A stretch of 64,000 nucleotides of DNA, taken from the NCBI GenBank assembly GCA_963820965.1, contig CAWGCC010000027.1, forward strand, positions 1 to 64,000. Reading direction: 5' to 3'. A model generated the notes under the pieces. That model saw only the letters and a program-made list of their open reading frames with translations. It was not told the origin of the DNA and searched no databases. Numbering within the stretch: position 1 is the stretch's first letter; each line of letters begins with the position of its first letter. The translations under genes and the position numbers were made by a program. This document shows, in pieces, positions 52,978 to 62,190 of the stretch. Source of the stretch: DATEDA01 sp963820965. Its GTDB lineage: Bacteria > Pseudomonadota > Gammaproteobacteria > Burkholderiales > SG8-39.

Positions 52978-54978
52978 ATGTTGAGAGTTATCGCCCTGGG
53001 CCTCGCCGCAATGACGGTGCTCGGGCCGCTCGTTGCGCGCGCCCAGGCGCGGCTTCCCGAAGATCACTATCTCGCGGCACGCGAGGCGTACGCCAAGGGG
53101 AACGCCGCGGCGCTCGCAACGCACGCGCGGGCACTGAAGGGCCACATCCTCGAACCTTACGCCGAGTTCTGGCAGCTGCGACTCCGCCTCGATCAGGCCG
53201 CGCCCGGCGAGGTGAGCGATTTCCTCAGCCGCCACGTCGGCTCGTACCTCGCCGAGCAGCTGCGCCGCGAGTGGCTCATCGCCCTCGGGAAGCGGCAGCA
53301 GTGGGAACTCTTCGACGCGGCGTTCCCGAATCTCGTCATCGACGACCCGGACGCGAATTGCTACCGGCTGCAAGCGCGCTGGCGCCGTGGCGACGGATCG
53401 ACGGTCGAGGGGTTCCAGCGTGTCTGGGCGAGCCCGCGCGAGCTGCCCGACGGATGCGTGCCGATTGCCGAGAGCGAGATCGCGGCGGGCAAGCTCACCG
53501 CGCGCGACGTGTGGGAGCGCGCGCGGCGCCTACTCCAGGCGGGCCAGGTCGGCGCCGCGAAGCACGTGCTGGACTACCTCCCGGCGACTGATCAGCCCGA
53601 AGATCGCGCGCTCGATGCCATCCGCTCGCAGCCCGGAAAGTTCATCGAGCGCGCCGAGAAGCTCGACCTCAAGCGGCGGACCAACCGCGAGCTGCTGCTC
53701 TATGCCTTCGCGCGACAGGCGCGGAACGACGTTTCGCTCGCCGCGAGCCAGTGGACGCGGAAGCTCCAGGAGCGGCTGCCACCCGAGGACCAGGCCTGGG
53801 TGTGGGGACAGCTCGCCGCGCAGGCGGCGCGTAACCACGACCCCCGCGCCGTCGAGTGGTTCGCGAACGCCGACGCCGCCGCGCTCGCCGATGAGCAGCT
53901 CGAGTGGCGGACGCGCGCGGCCCTGCGCGCCGGCGAATGGGCCGAGGTGCGCACGGCGATCGACAGGATGACGCCGCTCGGGCGGAGCGACCCGGTATGG
54001 AGCTACTGGTACGGGCGGGCGCTGCGTGCGCTCGGGGCGACGGCGGATGCCGATCAGTTCTTCGCGCATATTGCGGGCGAGCATCACTTCTACGGCAAGC
54101 TGGCGCTCGAGGAGCTGGGGCGGCCGCTTGCGATTCCGCCGCGCGGCTACGAGCCGACGCCGGAGGACGTCAGGGAGGTAGCGGCGGATCCCGGGCTGCA
54201 GCGCGCGCTTGCTCTCTTCCGGCTCGACACGAGCGGTCTCCGCGTCGACGCGGCACGCGAGGTGCGGCTGGACGCGGTGCGCGAGTGGAACTGGTCACTC
54301 CGCGGAATGGAGGACCGCAAGCTGCTCGCCGCGGCGGAGTTCGCGCGGGCGAACGAGCTGTGGGACCGTGCGATCAACAGCGCCGACCGCACCGTGGGCA
54401 TGCACGACTTCCAGCTGCGGTTCCTCGCGCCGTATCGCACGGCGTTCGGACAGCAGGCCCGCTCGCAGGGCCTGGAGGAGCATTGGGTGCTCGGCCTCGT
54501 ACGCCAGGAGAGCCGGTTCATCGTCAATGCCCGCTCGTCGGCGGGCGCCTCCGGCCTGATGCAGCTGATGCCGGCAACCGCGCGGTGGGTCGCGCGGAAG
54601 ATCGGAATGCGCGATTTCGCTCCGGCGCAGGTCAACGACGTCGAGGTCAACATCGCCCTCGGGACGACCTATCTCCGCTACGTGCTCGACGAGCTGCAAG
54701 GCAGCCCGGTGCTCGCGGCGGCAGCGTACAACGCCGGTCCGGGGCGCGCGCGCAAGTGGAAGGCCGACCGGCCGCTCGAGGGCGCGATCTACGCCGAGAC
54801 GATCCCGTTCAACGAGACCCGCGACTACGTGAAGAAGGTCATGTCGAACACGGTCTACTACGCCGCGCTCTATGGCGGCGAGACGCGGCCGCTCAAGTCG
54901 CGCCTGGGCACGATCCCGCCGCGTCATTCGGGCGAAGGCTACGCGCCGACGATCACCGGGCAGGCGACGGTACAATAG
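52978..54978 (+). CDS. Soluble lytic murein transglycosylase
   Basis: 666 residues from ATG 52978 with a signal peptide (MLRVIALGLAAMTVLGPLVA). A long helical superhelix (about 30-480) is followed by the SLT catalytic domain with the Glu in GLVRQESRFIVNARSSAGA, GLMQLMPATARWVA and AAYNAGPGRARKW. It cleaves peptidoglycan between MurNAc and GlcNAc with 1,6-anhydro ring formation. TTG 52960 would place six residues before the signal and is less likely. Confidence 0.92.
   Translation: MLRVIALGLAAMTVLGPLVARAQARLPEDHYLAAREAYAKGNAAALATHARALKGHILEPYAEFWQLRLRLDQAAPGEVSDFLSRHVGSYLAEQLRREWLIALGKRQQWELFDAAFPNLVIDDPDANCYRLQARWRRGDGSTVEGFQRVWASPRELPDGCVPIAESEIAAGKLTARDVWERARRLLQAGQVGAAKHVLDYLPATDQPEDRALDAIRSQPGKFIERAEKLDLKRRTNRELLLYAFARQARNDVSLAASQWTRKLQERLPPEDQAWVWGQLAAQAARNHDPRAVEWFANADAAALADEQLEWRTRAALRAGEWAEVRTAIDRMTPLGRSDPVWSYWYGRALRALGATADADQFFAHIAGEHHFYGKLALEELGRPLAIPPRGYEPTPEDVREVAADPGLQRALALFRLDTSGLRVDAAREVRLDAVREWNWSLRGMEDRKLLAAAEFARANELWDRAINSADRTVGMHDFQLRFLAPYRTAFGQQARSQGLEEHWVLGLVRQESRFIVNARSSAGASGLMQLMPATARWVARKIGMRDFAPAQVNDVEVNIALGTTYLRYVLDELQGSPVLAAAAYNAGPGRARKWKADRPLEGAIYAETIPFNETRDYVKKVMSNTVYYAALYGGETRPLKSRLGTIPPRHSGEGYAPTITGQATVQ
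54971..54976 (+). promoter_or_regulatory. -10-like box before the NDUFA9-like gene
   Basis: TACAAT overlaps the stop region of the transglycosylase gene and stands 62 bases before the next ATG. No matching -35; low support. Confidence 0.25.
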
Positions 54979-55038
54979 CCGCCGAGATCTTCCCCTCCTG
55001 CCCGGGCGGGGAGCAACCCGGTTCGTTGTCGTCCAGCC

Positions 55039-56001
55039 ATGGCCAGAGTCTGCATCCTCGGCGGGTCCGGCTTTGTCGGCCGCCATGTCGTCGAGAAGCT
55101 CGTCGAGCACGGCGATTTCGTCGTCGTCCCGTCGCGTCGGCGCGAGCGATCGAAGCACCTCATCACCCTGCCCACGGTCGACGTCGTGCAGGCCGACGTG
55201 CACGATCCGGTCGTGCTGGCGCGGCTCGTCGCGCGCTGCGACGCGGTGATCAACCTCGTCGGCATTCTGCACGGCCGTCGCGGCGAGCCCTACGGTCCCG
55301 ATTTCGCGCGGGCGCACGTCGAGCTGCCTGGCAAGGCGATCACCGCTTGCCTCGCCTCCGGCGTGTCGCGGTTCGTGCACATCAGCGCGCTCAAGGCAGC
55401 GCCCGACGCCCCGAGCCAGTACCTCCGCTCGAAGGCGGCCGGCGAGGGCACGGTGGTCGCCGCGCGCGGGGAACTCGGTACGACCATTTTCCGGCCCTCT
55501 GTCGTGTTCGGCCCCGAGGACCGGTTCCTCAACCTGTTCGCCGAACTGCAGCGGCTGTTTCCCGTCGTCTTTCTCGGCTCGCCCGACGCGAAATTTCAGC
55601 CGGTGTACGTCGAGGACGTCGCCCGGGCGATCGTCGCGAGCCTCGACCATCCGGACGCCGCCGGCCGCGCGTACGACCTCGCAGGCCCGGCGGTCTATTC
55701 GCTCCGCGAGCTCGTCGAGTTCGCCGGCCAAGTCTCGGGCCATCCGCGGCCGATCATCGGCCTCGGCGACCGGCTCTCGTACCTGCAGGCCTGGGCGATG
55801 GAGTTCGCGCCGGTGAAGCTCCTCAGCCGGGACAATTACTACTCGATGAAGGTCGAGAACGTGACCGGCGAGTCGTTGCCGTTCGGCCTGCACCCGACGC
55901 CGCTCGACGCGGTCGCGCCGGTGTACCTCAAGGGGTTCTACCCGCGCTCGCGCTACAGCGTGTTCCGCTACTACGCCGGCAGAAGGGCGCGGGAGGTATG
56001 A
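55039..56001 (+). CDS. Complex I NDUFA9-like NAD(P)-binding protein
   Basis: 320-residue atypical SDR/epimerase. N-terminal NAD(P) motif CILGGSGFVGRHVVEKL, then NLVGILHGRRGEPYG, FVHISALKAAPDAPSQYLRS and PSVVFGPEDRFLN. This matches the NDUFA9/YbjT-like group, which in mitochondria is a complex I accessory subunit; in bacteria the role is not settled. Five bases before the GST gene. Confidence 0.85.
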   Translation: MARVCILGGSGFVGRHVVEKLVEHGDFVVVPSRRRERSKHLITLPTVDVVQADVHDPVVLARLVARCDAVINLVGILHGRRGEPYGPDFARAHVELPGKAITACLASGVSRFVHISALKAAPDAPSQYLRSKAAGEGTVVAARGELGTTIFRPSVVFGPEDRFLNLFAELQRLFPVVFLGSPDAKFQPVYVEDVARAIVASLDHPDAAGRAYDLAGPAVYSLRELVEFAGQVSGHPRPIIGLGDRLSYLQAWAMEFAPVKLLSRDNYYSMKVENVTGESLPFGLHPTPLDAVAPVYLKGFYPRSRYSVFRYYAGRRAREV

Positions 56002-56005
56002 GCCC

Positions 56006-56686
56006 ATGAGCCGCCCGACCCTCGTGATCGCGAACAAGAACTACTCGTCGTGGTCGATGCGGCCGTGGGTGCTGCTGCGCCAGCTGGGGATCGATTTCGA
56101 AGAGGTGCAGCTCAAGTTCGACAGCGAGGCGTGGAAGGCGGGGATCGCCCGCTGGTCGCCGTCGGGTCTCGTGCCGGTGCTGTGGCTCGACGGCGAGCCG
56201 ATCTGGGACTCGCTCGCGATCGTCGAGACGGTCGCCGAGCGGTGGCCGGAGAGGACCGTCTGGCCGCGCGACCTGCGCGCGCGGATGGTAGCGCGGTCGA
56301 TCTGCGCCGAGATGCACTCGGGTTTCCGCGCCTTGCGCGGCGCCATGCCGATGAATATCCGCAGCGAGCATCGCGGCCAGGGCCTGAGCCCGGACGTCGA
56401 GCGCGACATCGACCGGATCGTCGCCAACTGGACGATCTCGCGCGAGCGCTTCGGGCGGGGCGGCGAAATGCTCTTCGGCGGCTTCACGGCGGCCGACGCG
56501 TTCTACGCGCCGGTGGTGACGCGCCTTGCAACCTACGGGGTGAAGCTGCCATCGGTCGCCAGGCGCTACGCGGACGCGGTGCTCGCGTTGCCCGCGGTGC
56601 AGGAATGGAGCGCTTCGGCGCGCGCCGAGACCGAGTTCTACGCCCCGGACGAGCCGTACGCGGCGCAGTCCCGGGCCGAGCCTTGA
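56006..56686 (+). CDS. Glutathione S-transferase family protein
   Basis: 226 residues. N-terminal thioredoxin-like domain with the catalytic serine region NKNYSSWSMRPWVLLRQLG and the glutathione-binding IWDSLAIVE; C-terminal helical domain to the end. The stop overlaps the TTG of cca. Confidence 0.88.
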   Translation: MSRPTLVIANKNYSSWSMRPWVLLRQLGIDFEEVQLKFDSEAWKAGIARWSPSGLVPVLWLDGEPIWDSLAIVETVAERWPERTVWPRDLRARMVARSICAEMHSGFRALRGAMPMNIRSEHRGQGLSPDVERDIDRIVANWTISRERFGRGGEMLFGGFTAADAFYAPVVTRLATYGVKLPSVARRYADAVLALPAVQEWSASARAETEFYAPDEPYAAQSRAEP

Positions 56687-57771
56687 AGGTCTATCAGGTC
56701 GGCGGCGCGGTCCGCGACGAGCTGCTGGGCCTGCCCGTCAAGGACCGCGACCACGTCGTCGTCGCTGCGACGCCCGAGGAGATGGAGCGACTCGGCTACA
56801 AGCCCGTCGGGAAGGACTTCCCGGTGTTTCTCCATCCGCGGACCCACGAGGAGTACGCCCTCGCACGCACCGAGCGGAAGACCGGTCGCGGCTACAAGGG
56901 CTTCACTGTCTACGCCGCGCCCGACGTGACGCTCGAGGACGACCTCGCGCGTCGCGACCTCACGATCAACGCCATCGCGAAGGACGAGCGCGGCGCCCTG
57001 ATCGATCCGTTCAACGGCGCCGCGGACCTCGCGGCCGGCGTGCTGCGACACGTCAGCCCCGCGTTTGCCGAGGACCCGGTGCGGATCCTGCGCGTCGCGC
57101 GTTTCGCGGCGCGATTCGCTTTCCGCATCGCGCCGGAGACGCTCGAGCTGATGCGGAAGATGGTCGCGGACGGCGAGGCCGACGCGCTGGTTCCCGAACG
57201 GGTGTGGCAGGAGTTCGCGAAGGGTCTCATGGAGCGGGCGCCGCAGCGGATGTTCGCCGCGCTCGAGGAAGCCGGCGCGCTCGAGCGCGTGCTTCCCGAG
57301 TGGCGTCGGCTCGACGGAGCTCGAGCGCTTGCCGCGCTCGATCGGGCGGCCGCCCTCGGCTATCCGCTCCCGGTCCGCTACGCGGCGCTTTTCGCCGGTG
57401 GACCCGACGACGCGGCGGACGAGGCTGCGGCGCGCTTTCGCGCGCCGGCAGACTGCCGCGACCTCGCGGTGCTCTCGGCGCGCTGGTCGGGCCGCGTGCG
57501 CGAGGCGCGCCGACTCGCGCCGGAGGCGCTGGTCGAGCTCCTCGAGCGGGTCGACGCTTTCCGGCGTCCGGAACGCTTCGCAGCGCTGCTGGACGCTTGT
57601 GAATGCGATGCGGCCGCGATCGGCGAATCCGATCCCGCGCGCAAGCCGCGCCTAGAGCGCGCGCTGGCGGCCGCGCGGAGCGTCGACGCCGGCGCGATTG
57701 CGGCGGCAAGCCCGGCGGACGTTGCCGGCGCCGTGCGGGCGGCACGCGTCGCAGCCGTTGCGAATGCCTGA
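56683..57771 (+). CDS. cca: CCA tRNA nucleotidyltransferase
   Basis: 362 residues, adding CCA to tRNA 3' ends. Starts with TTG 56683 inside the GST stop (TTGA): KVYQVGGAVRDELLGLPVKD is the expected beginning and contains GGxVRD, with the catalytic DRD. RRDLTINAIA and EDPVRILRVARFAARF are the next family motifs. No HD phosphohydrolase domain is visible, so it is a short form compared with the E. coli enzyme (412). An upstream in-frame GTG would extend it through the GST gene and is rejected. Confidence 0.93.
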   Translation: MKVYQVGGAVRDELLGLPVKDRDHVVVAATPEEMERLGYKPVGKDFPVFLHPRTHEEYALARTERKTGRGYKGFTVYAAPDVTLEDDLARRDLTINAIAKDERGALIDPFNGAADLAAGVLRHVSPAFAEDPVRILRVARFAARFAFRIAPETLELMRKMVADGEADALVPERVWQEFAKGLMERAPQRMFAALEEAGALERVLPEWRRLDGARALAALDRAAALGYPLPVRYAALFAGGPDDAADEAAARFRAPADCRDLAVLSARWSGRVREARRLAPEALVELLERVDAFRRPERFAALLDACECDAAAIGESDPARKPRLERALAAARSVDAGAIAAASPADVAGAVRAARVAAVANA

Positions 57772-57802
57772 CGCGCAGCCAGGCACCATTCACCCGTCGT
57801 AC

Positions 57803-57829
57803 TTGACGCCACCGCCGCTGGGCTAGAAT
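57803..57829 (+). promoter_or_regulatory. Promoter of the C13 peptidase gene
   Basis: TTGACG at 57803-57808 and TAGAAT at 57824-57829, spacer 15 (16 if the hexamer is taken one base earlier). The ATG follows nine bases after the -10, so the transcript would have an almost absent leader. Confidence 0.5.
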
Positions 57830-57838
57830 CGCTGCCAG

Positions 57839-59206
57839 ATGAGATCCTTGTTTGCCCTGCTCGCCCACGGCCTACGCTGCAATGTCGTCGCCGGCGCGCG
57901 GCTCGCGGCTTTCCAGCCGGTGCGGCCGCACGACTTCCGGGTCTCGCCGGCCGACTTCACGGTGCTCGCCGCGTTCGTCGGGCTCGTCGCATTCGCGGCG
58001 AGCTTCGTTCGCGGCGGCTGGCCCGGCCATGTCAATGCGGCGGCGGTCCCGTTGCTGCTCGCCGAAGTGCCGCTCGTGCTCGCGGCATGCGTGCTCGTCG
58101 CCGGCATCGTGGGCCGGCGCGAGCTCGTGCTCGGGCTCGGGACCGCGCTCTTCGCGCTCGATCCCCCGTTCGCGGTCGCGGGCACCGTGCTCATGTTCGC
58201 GCTCGAGGCGCTGCCGCCGGCGCTCCGCATTGCGCTCGGGTACGCGTTCATCGCGTGGGGGCTCGCGGCGACGCTGCGCGCGCTCCTCGCGTTCGCGAGG
58301 TGGCGCCAGGCCCGGACGGTAGCCGCCGCCGGCGTGTTGGTGGCGCTGTTCGCCGGATTCCTCGAGGTGATGCCCCGCGCCGAGCTCTGGGTGCGCCACG
58401 ACGCAGAGACCGAGCATGCGGCGGCTGCACCGTCGATCGCGGACGAGCAGCTGTTCCATCGCCAGCAGGCAGTCCTCGACGAAGCGCTCGCGCGGCTCGC
58501 ACCCGAGCGGCCCGGCGTCGAGGACTTGTACTTCGTCGGCGTCGCGCCCTACGCCTCGCAGGACGTGTTCGCCCGCGAGCTCGCGGCGGTGCGCAAGCTG
58601 TTCGACGAACGGTTCGGCACCGCCGGGCGGTCGATCGCGCTCGTCAACAGCCCGGAGACGCTGGGCGACACGCCGATCGCGACCGCGACCAACCTGCGCG
58701 CCGTGCTCGAGCGCATCGGACGCACGATGAATGCCGAGGAGGACGTGCTGTTCTTCTTCGTCACCACGCACGGCGACGAGCGGCACGAGCTCGCGTTCGA
58801 GCTGCCACCGCTCGCGCTCCAGCAGCTCACTCCGACGGCGCTCGCGCGCATACTGGCCGACTCGGGCATCAAGTGGAAGGTGCTCGTGGTGTCGGCGTGC
58901 TACTCGGGCGGCTTCGTCGAGCCGCTCAAGGACGCGAACACGGTCGTCATCACCGCCGCAGACGCGAAGTCGAGCTCGTTCGGCTGCGCCCCGGGGCGCG
59001 ACTTCACCGATTTCGGACGCGCCTACTTCGGCGAGGCTCTCGCCCGCACCTTCTCGTTCACCGAGGCGTTCGAGACGGCGCGCGCGAGCGTCAGGGAGCA
59101 GGAACGCGCGGAGCGGCGCGCGCCTTCCAGCCCGCAGATCTTCATCGGCAACGCGGTCCGGGACAAGCTCGTTTCGCTCGAGCGCCGATTCGCGGTGGCG
59201 CCCTAG
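57839..59206 (+). CDS. Membrane protein with C-terminal C13 (legumain-like) peptidase domain
   Basis: 455 residues. Residues about 1-180 contain four to five membrane helices (for example FTVLAAFVGLVAFAASFV and VPLLLAEVPLVLAACVLVAG). The rest is a caspase/legumain-type fold with catalytic His311 (FFVTTHGDERH) and Cys354 (VVSACYSGGFVEPL). C13 peptidases cut after Asn or Asp; bacterial membrane forms are little studied. The peptidase part should face the periplasm or the cytosol depending on helix number. An EF-hand gene follows 12 bases later. Confidence 0.85.
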   Translation: MRSLFALLAHGLRCNVVAGARLAAFQPVRPHDFRVSPADFTVLAAFVGLVAFAASFVRGGWPGHVNAAAVPLLLAEVPLVLAACVLVAGIVGRRELVLGLGTALFALDPPFAVAGTVLMFALEALPPALRIALGYAFIAWGLAATLRALLAFARWRQARTVAAAGVLVALFAGFLEVMPRAELWVRHDAETEHAAAAPSIADEQLFHRQQAVLDEALARLAPERPGVEDLYFVGVAPYASQDVFARELAAVRKLFDERFGTAGRSIALVNSPETLGDTPIATATNLRAVLERIGRTMNAEEDVLFFFVTTHGDERHELAFELPPLALQQLTPTALARILADSGIKWKVLVVSACYSGGFVEPLKDANTVVITAADAKSSSFGCAPGRDFTDFGRAYFGEALARTFSFTEAFETARASVREQERAERRAPSSPQIFIGNAVRDKLVSLERRFAVAP

Positions 59207-59218
59207 GCCGGGGCGCGC

Positions 59219-59675
59219 GTGGCGAGGGCGCACCGGCTCGCGGTCGCGGCACTCCTCGCTTGCGACCGTGCCGGCGACCGCGCAGGACAGCCGGTTCGCG
59301 CGCGCGGACATCGATCGCAACGGCGTGCTCTCGCGCGCGGAGGTCGATCGCGGGCTGCCGGGCCTCGCCTCGCGCTTCAGCGACATCGACCGCAATCGCG
59401 ACGGCAATCTCTCGCCCGACGAGGTGCGAACCTGGTCGGCAAGCCGCAAGGCGGACGGTCGCAAGAGCGAGGGCGCGTTCGCCGAGCTCTTCCGTCGCGC
59501 GGACTCGGACGGCGACGGCGCGCTGACCCTGGCCGAGGCCGACAAGGCGCTGCCGCGCCTCGGCGCAAAGTTCGACCGCATCGATGCGAACCGCGACGGC
59601 AAGCTCGCTCACGACGAGCTCAGGCGCTATTTCGACGCGAAGCGCGCCGCGCGCGGAAAGCCCTCGTCCCGCTAG
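59219..59675 (+). pseudogene. EF-hand calcium-binding protein, frameshifted in the signal peptide
   Basis: From GTG 59219 the frame gives VARAHRLAVAALLA, the first part of a signal peptide, and then breaks at 59258-59260. The next frame reads LATVPATAQDSRFARAD and four EF-hand-like loops: DIDRNGVLSRAEV, DIDRNRDGNLSPDEV, DSDGDGALTLAEA and DANRDGKLAHDEL. One added base (a G in CGCTT) joins them into a 152-residue exported Ca2+-binding protein. Twelve bases behind the C13 peptidase gene, so both are probably cotranscribed. Confidence 0.7.
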
Positions 59676-59870
59676 TCAGATCAGCCGCGCGATCGCCGTC
59701 AGCGCGAGCGACAGCAGGATCGTCGTCGTCAAGGGCAGGCAGTAGTCGCGGCCCTTCACTCGCATCCGCAAGTCGCCAGGCAGGCGCCCGAGCCCGAGCC
59801 GCGCGAGCCACGGCGACATCGCCGTCAGCACGACGAGCGCCACCGCCAGGGTAACCAGCCACTTCAGCAC
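59676..59870 (-). CDS. DUF2905 small membrane protein
   Basis: 64 residues, GTG start at 59870. Two membrane helices (LVTLAVALVVLTAMSPWLA and LPLTTTILLSLALTAIA) flank GRLPGDLRMRVKGRDY, the conserved core of DUF2905. Function unknown. Its stop abuts the EF-hand stop (convergent, no gap). Confidence 0.8.
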   Translation of the reverse strand: MLKWLVTLAVALVVLTAMSPWLARLGLGRLPGDLRMRVKGRDYCLPLTTTILLSLALTAIARLI

Positions 59871-59943
59871 GGGATGAGCCGGATCATTGGGCTTTGCAAT
59901 CGATTGTAATAGACTCGCGCGCGCCGATTGACCGGGAGGAAGG

Positions 59944-60564
59944 ATGATCGAGCTTTACACGTGGGGCACGCCGAACGGCCGAAAAGTGTCAGTGATGCTG
60001 GAGGAGTGCGGGCTTCCCTACAACGTCCATCGCATCGACATCGGCAAGGGCGACCAGTTCGCGCCCGAGTACCTCGAGATCAATCCCAACGGCAAGATCC
60101 CCTCGATCGTCGATCCCGACGGGCCGGACGGCGCGCCGATCGCGATGATGGAGTCGGGCGCAATCCTCGTATACCTCGCCGCCAAGACGGGCCGCTTCCT
60201 GCCGGCATCGACGCGCGGCAAGTACGCTGCGCTGCAGTGGCTCATGTTCCAGATGGGGCACGTAGGGCCGATGTACGGCCAGGTGCACCACTTCCTGCGC
60301 GCGGCGAAGGTCGAGGTGCCGTACGCGATCGAGCGCTACGTGAAGGAGAAGGACCGGCTCTACGGCGTCCTCGACCGGCGGCTCGGGGAAGCGCGCTATC
60401 TTGCCGGCGACGAGTACACGATCGCCGACATCGCGACCTATCCCTGGGTGGCGAGATACGAGTGGCACAAGACCGAGCTTGCGACCTTCCCGAACGTGAA
60501 GCGCTGGTTCGACACGATCGCGGCCCGACCGGCGGTGCAGCGGGGCATGGCTGTCCCCGGCTGA
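59944..60564 (+). CDS. Glutathione S-transferase (nu-class/YfcG-like)
   Basis: 206 residues with MIELYTWGTPNGRKVSVMLE, the TPNG(R/K)K start of the nu-class/Ure2-like GSTs, which act as disulfide-bond reductases with two glutathiones; NPNGKIPSIVD and ESGAILVYLA bind glutathione. A GGGAGGAAGG ribosome site precedes the ATG. The next gene starts directly at the stop. Confidence 0.9.
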   Translation: MIELYTWGTPNGRKVSVMLEECGLPYNVHRIDIGKGDQFAPEYLEINPNGKIPSIVDPDGPDGAPIAMMESGAILVYLAAKTGRFLPASTRGKYAALQWLMFQMGHVGPMYGQVHHFLRAAKVEVPYAIERYVKEKDRLYGVLDRRLGEARYLAGDEYTIADIATYPWVARYEWHKTELATFPNVKRWFDTIAARPAVQRGMAVPG

Positions 60565-61377
60565 ATGCGGGACGTCCTGCGCTCCGCGCTTTCGGCGCGG
60601 CTCGAAATCCTGGAAGCGCGGCCCGAGGTCGCGACGACGCGACCGCCGCTGCTCTTCCTCCATGGCGCGTTCGCCGGGGCGTGGACCTTCGCCGAGCATT
60701 TCCTGCCCTACTTTGCCGCGCACGGCTTCCCCGCCTACGCCCTCAGCCTGCGCGGGCATGGCGCGAGCTACGGTCGCGACGCGCTCACCTGGGCGAGCCT
60801 CGCCGATTTCGTCGAGGATCTCGAGGAGACGATCGAGGCGATCGGCGAGACGCCGGTGCTCGTCGGCCACTCGATGGGTGCCGTGGTCGTGATGAAGTAT
60901 CTCGAGCGCGCCGAGGCGCCGGCGGCGGCGCTGATCGCTCCCGTCCCGCCGCATGGCCTGCTGGCCGCGTCGCTCATGCTTGCGATCGCGAGGCCCGGAC
61001 TGCTCGTGGAGCTGAACGGCATGCTCGCCACCGGCCGCGCGTCGCTGGATGCGATGCACAAGGCGCTGTTCGCGGGCCCGATGCCGGCCGAGAAGCTGCT
61101 CGAGTATTACCCCCGCTTCCAGAGCGAGTCGCAGCGCGCGATCTGGGACATGACCCTGTTCGACCTGCCGGTGAGCTGGCGCATGCACCGCCCACCGATG
61201 CTGGTGCTCCTCGCAGAGCGTGATGCGCTGTTCCCCCTCGAGCAGTCGCGCGCCGGGTTCGCCGCGATCGGCCTGAGGACCGAGGTACTCGAGGACGTCG
61301 GACACGCGGTGGTGCTGGAGCCCGCCTGGCAGCGCGGGGCCGACCGGTTGATCCGCTGGCTGACAGGCGGTGGTTAG
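60565..61377 (+). CDS. Alpha/beta hydrolase
   Basis: 270 residues; LFLHGAFAGAWTF (oxyanion HG), nucleophile elbow VGHSMGAVVVMKYL, Asp in LLAERDALFPLEQS and His in EDVGHAVVLEPAWQ. ATG immediately after the GST stop. Substrate unknown; could be an esterase or lactonase. Confidence 0.88.
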   Translation: MRDVLRSALSARLEILEARPEVATTRPPLLFLHGAFAGAWTFAEHFLPYFAAHGFPAYALSLRGHGASYGRDALTWASLADFVEDLEETIEAIGETPVLVGHSMGAVVVMKYLERAEAPAAALIAPVPPHGLLAASLMLAIARPGLLVELNGMLATGRASLDAMHKALFAGPMPAEKLLEYYPRFQSESQRAIWDMTLFDLPVSWRMHRPPMLVLLAERDALFPLEQSRAGFAAIGLRTEVLEDVGHAVVLEPAWQRGADRLIRWLTGGG

Positions 61378-61433
61378 CTTTTTCCGCGTTCGCGGGGTGC
61401 CCGGGGGCACGGCCCCGTCGTTGATCCCGCAGG

Positions 61434-62111
61434 TCAGCTCTTGCGCGCGTATTTCCGCAGGAACGCCAGGATTTCATCGAGGCGCAGCTGCGGTTCGGTG
61501 GGGTTCGGCTGGGTGCCCACCACGCGGTTCATCCAGGCCATGTTCTGCTCCATCCGCGCGACGACCGCGGGCCACTCGGAGGCGGTGTGCCGACGCGGAT
61601 CGGGGAGGACGTGACACTGCCCGCAGGCGAGCTTGAAGGACTGGCCCGAAGGCTGCTCGAGCTCGGGGTAGCGCTTCGCGTCGATCGCCCGCTGGCCGTG
61701 CTTCCGAAGATAGGCAAGGAGGACCCTCTCCTCCTCGTCGCCCGGCGCCTGCACGCCCGCCATCATGTCTTTCATCAGCTCCCCCATGTTCCCTTTCCCT
61801 TTCATCCGCAGGACCATGCGTTCGACGATACCGGGCCATTTCTCCGGGTTGTGCATCGCCGGGTTGGCGAGGTTGTGGCATTGCACGCAGTACCGGACGA
61901 CGAGTTGCGCGCCGCGCGAGCGCGGCTCGGGAAGTTGCGCCGACTCGAAGGTCGGGGGCAGGATGCGCTCGAGGAGTGGGCCGTGGGGGCTCGCCGCCCA
62001 GCGCTTGCGCGCTTCATCCACCGCCCGGTCGAAGTCGGGGACCGGCGCCGCGTATGCCGCCAGCGCGACGATCGCGGCGAGCGATGCCGTCACGCGCCGA
62101 GGGTGCATCAT
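61434..62111 (-). CDS. Exported diheme cytochrome c-like protein
   Basis: 225 residues (224 from the second ATG, 62108) with a signal peptide (LAAIVALAAYAAP). Two heme c sites: CVQCH at 75-79 and CGQCH at 163-167, with repeated Met-rich stretches (MVLRMKGKGNMGELMKDMM) and a HTASEWPAVVARMEQNM segment that may supply axial ligands. Each half is about 85 residues and they look like a duplication. A TATAAT lies three bases upstream of the first ATG. Confidence 0.85.
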   Translation of the reverse strand: MMHPRRVTASLAAIVALAAYAAPVPDFDRAVDEARKRWAASPHGPLLERILPPTFESAQLPEPRSRGAQLVVRYCVQCHNLANPAMHNPEKWPGIVERMVLRMKGKGNMGELMKDMMAGVQAPGDEEERVLLAYLRKHGQRAIDAKRYPELEQPSGQSFKLACGQCHVLPDPRRHTASEWPAVVARMEQNMAWMNRVVGTQPNPTEPQLRLDEILAFLRKYARKS

Positions 62112-62114
62112 CCA

Positions 62115-62120
62115 ATTATA
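62115..62120 (-). promoter_or_regulatory. -10 box of the diheme cytochrome gene
   Basis: Perfect TATAAT on the minus strand. A start six to seven bases downstream would fall at 62108, the A of the second ATG, suggesting a leaderless mRNA. No good -35. Confidence 0.5.
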
Positions 62121-62190
62121 GCGAGCGGCTCAGGGCCCCGACCCTGTAAGCCCCGCACTCCGCCGCCGACTAAAGCCGAGGACAGCCGCC

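Noticed and set aside
61385..61412. GC-rich palindromes (CCGCGTTCGCGG and GTGCCCGGGGGCAC) between convergent genes as an intrinsic terminator
   Set aside because: The T-run precedes rather than follows the hairpin on the plus strand, and on the minus strand only an A-run follows, so neither direction fits.
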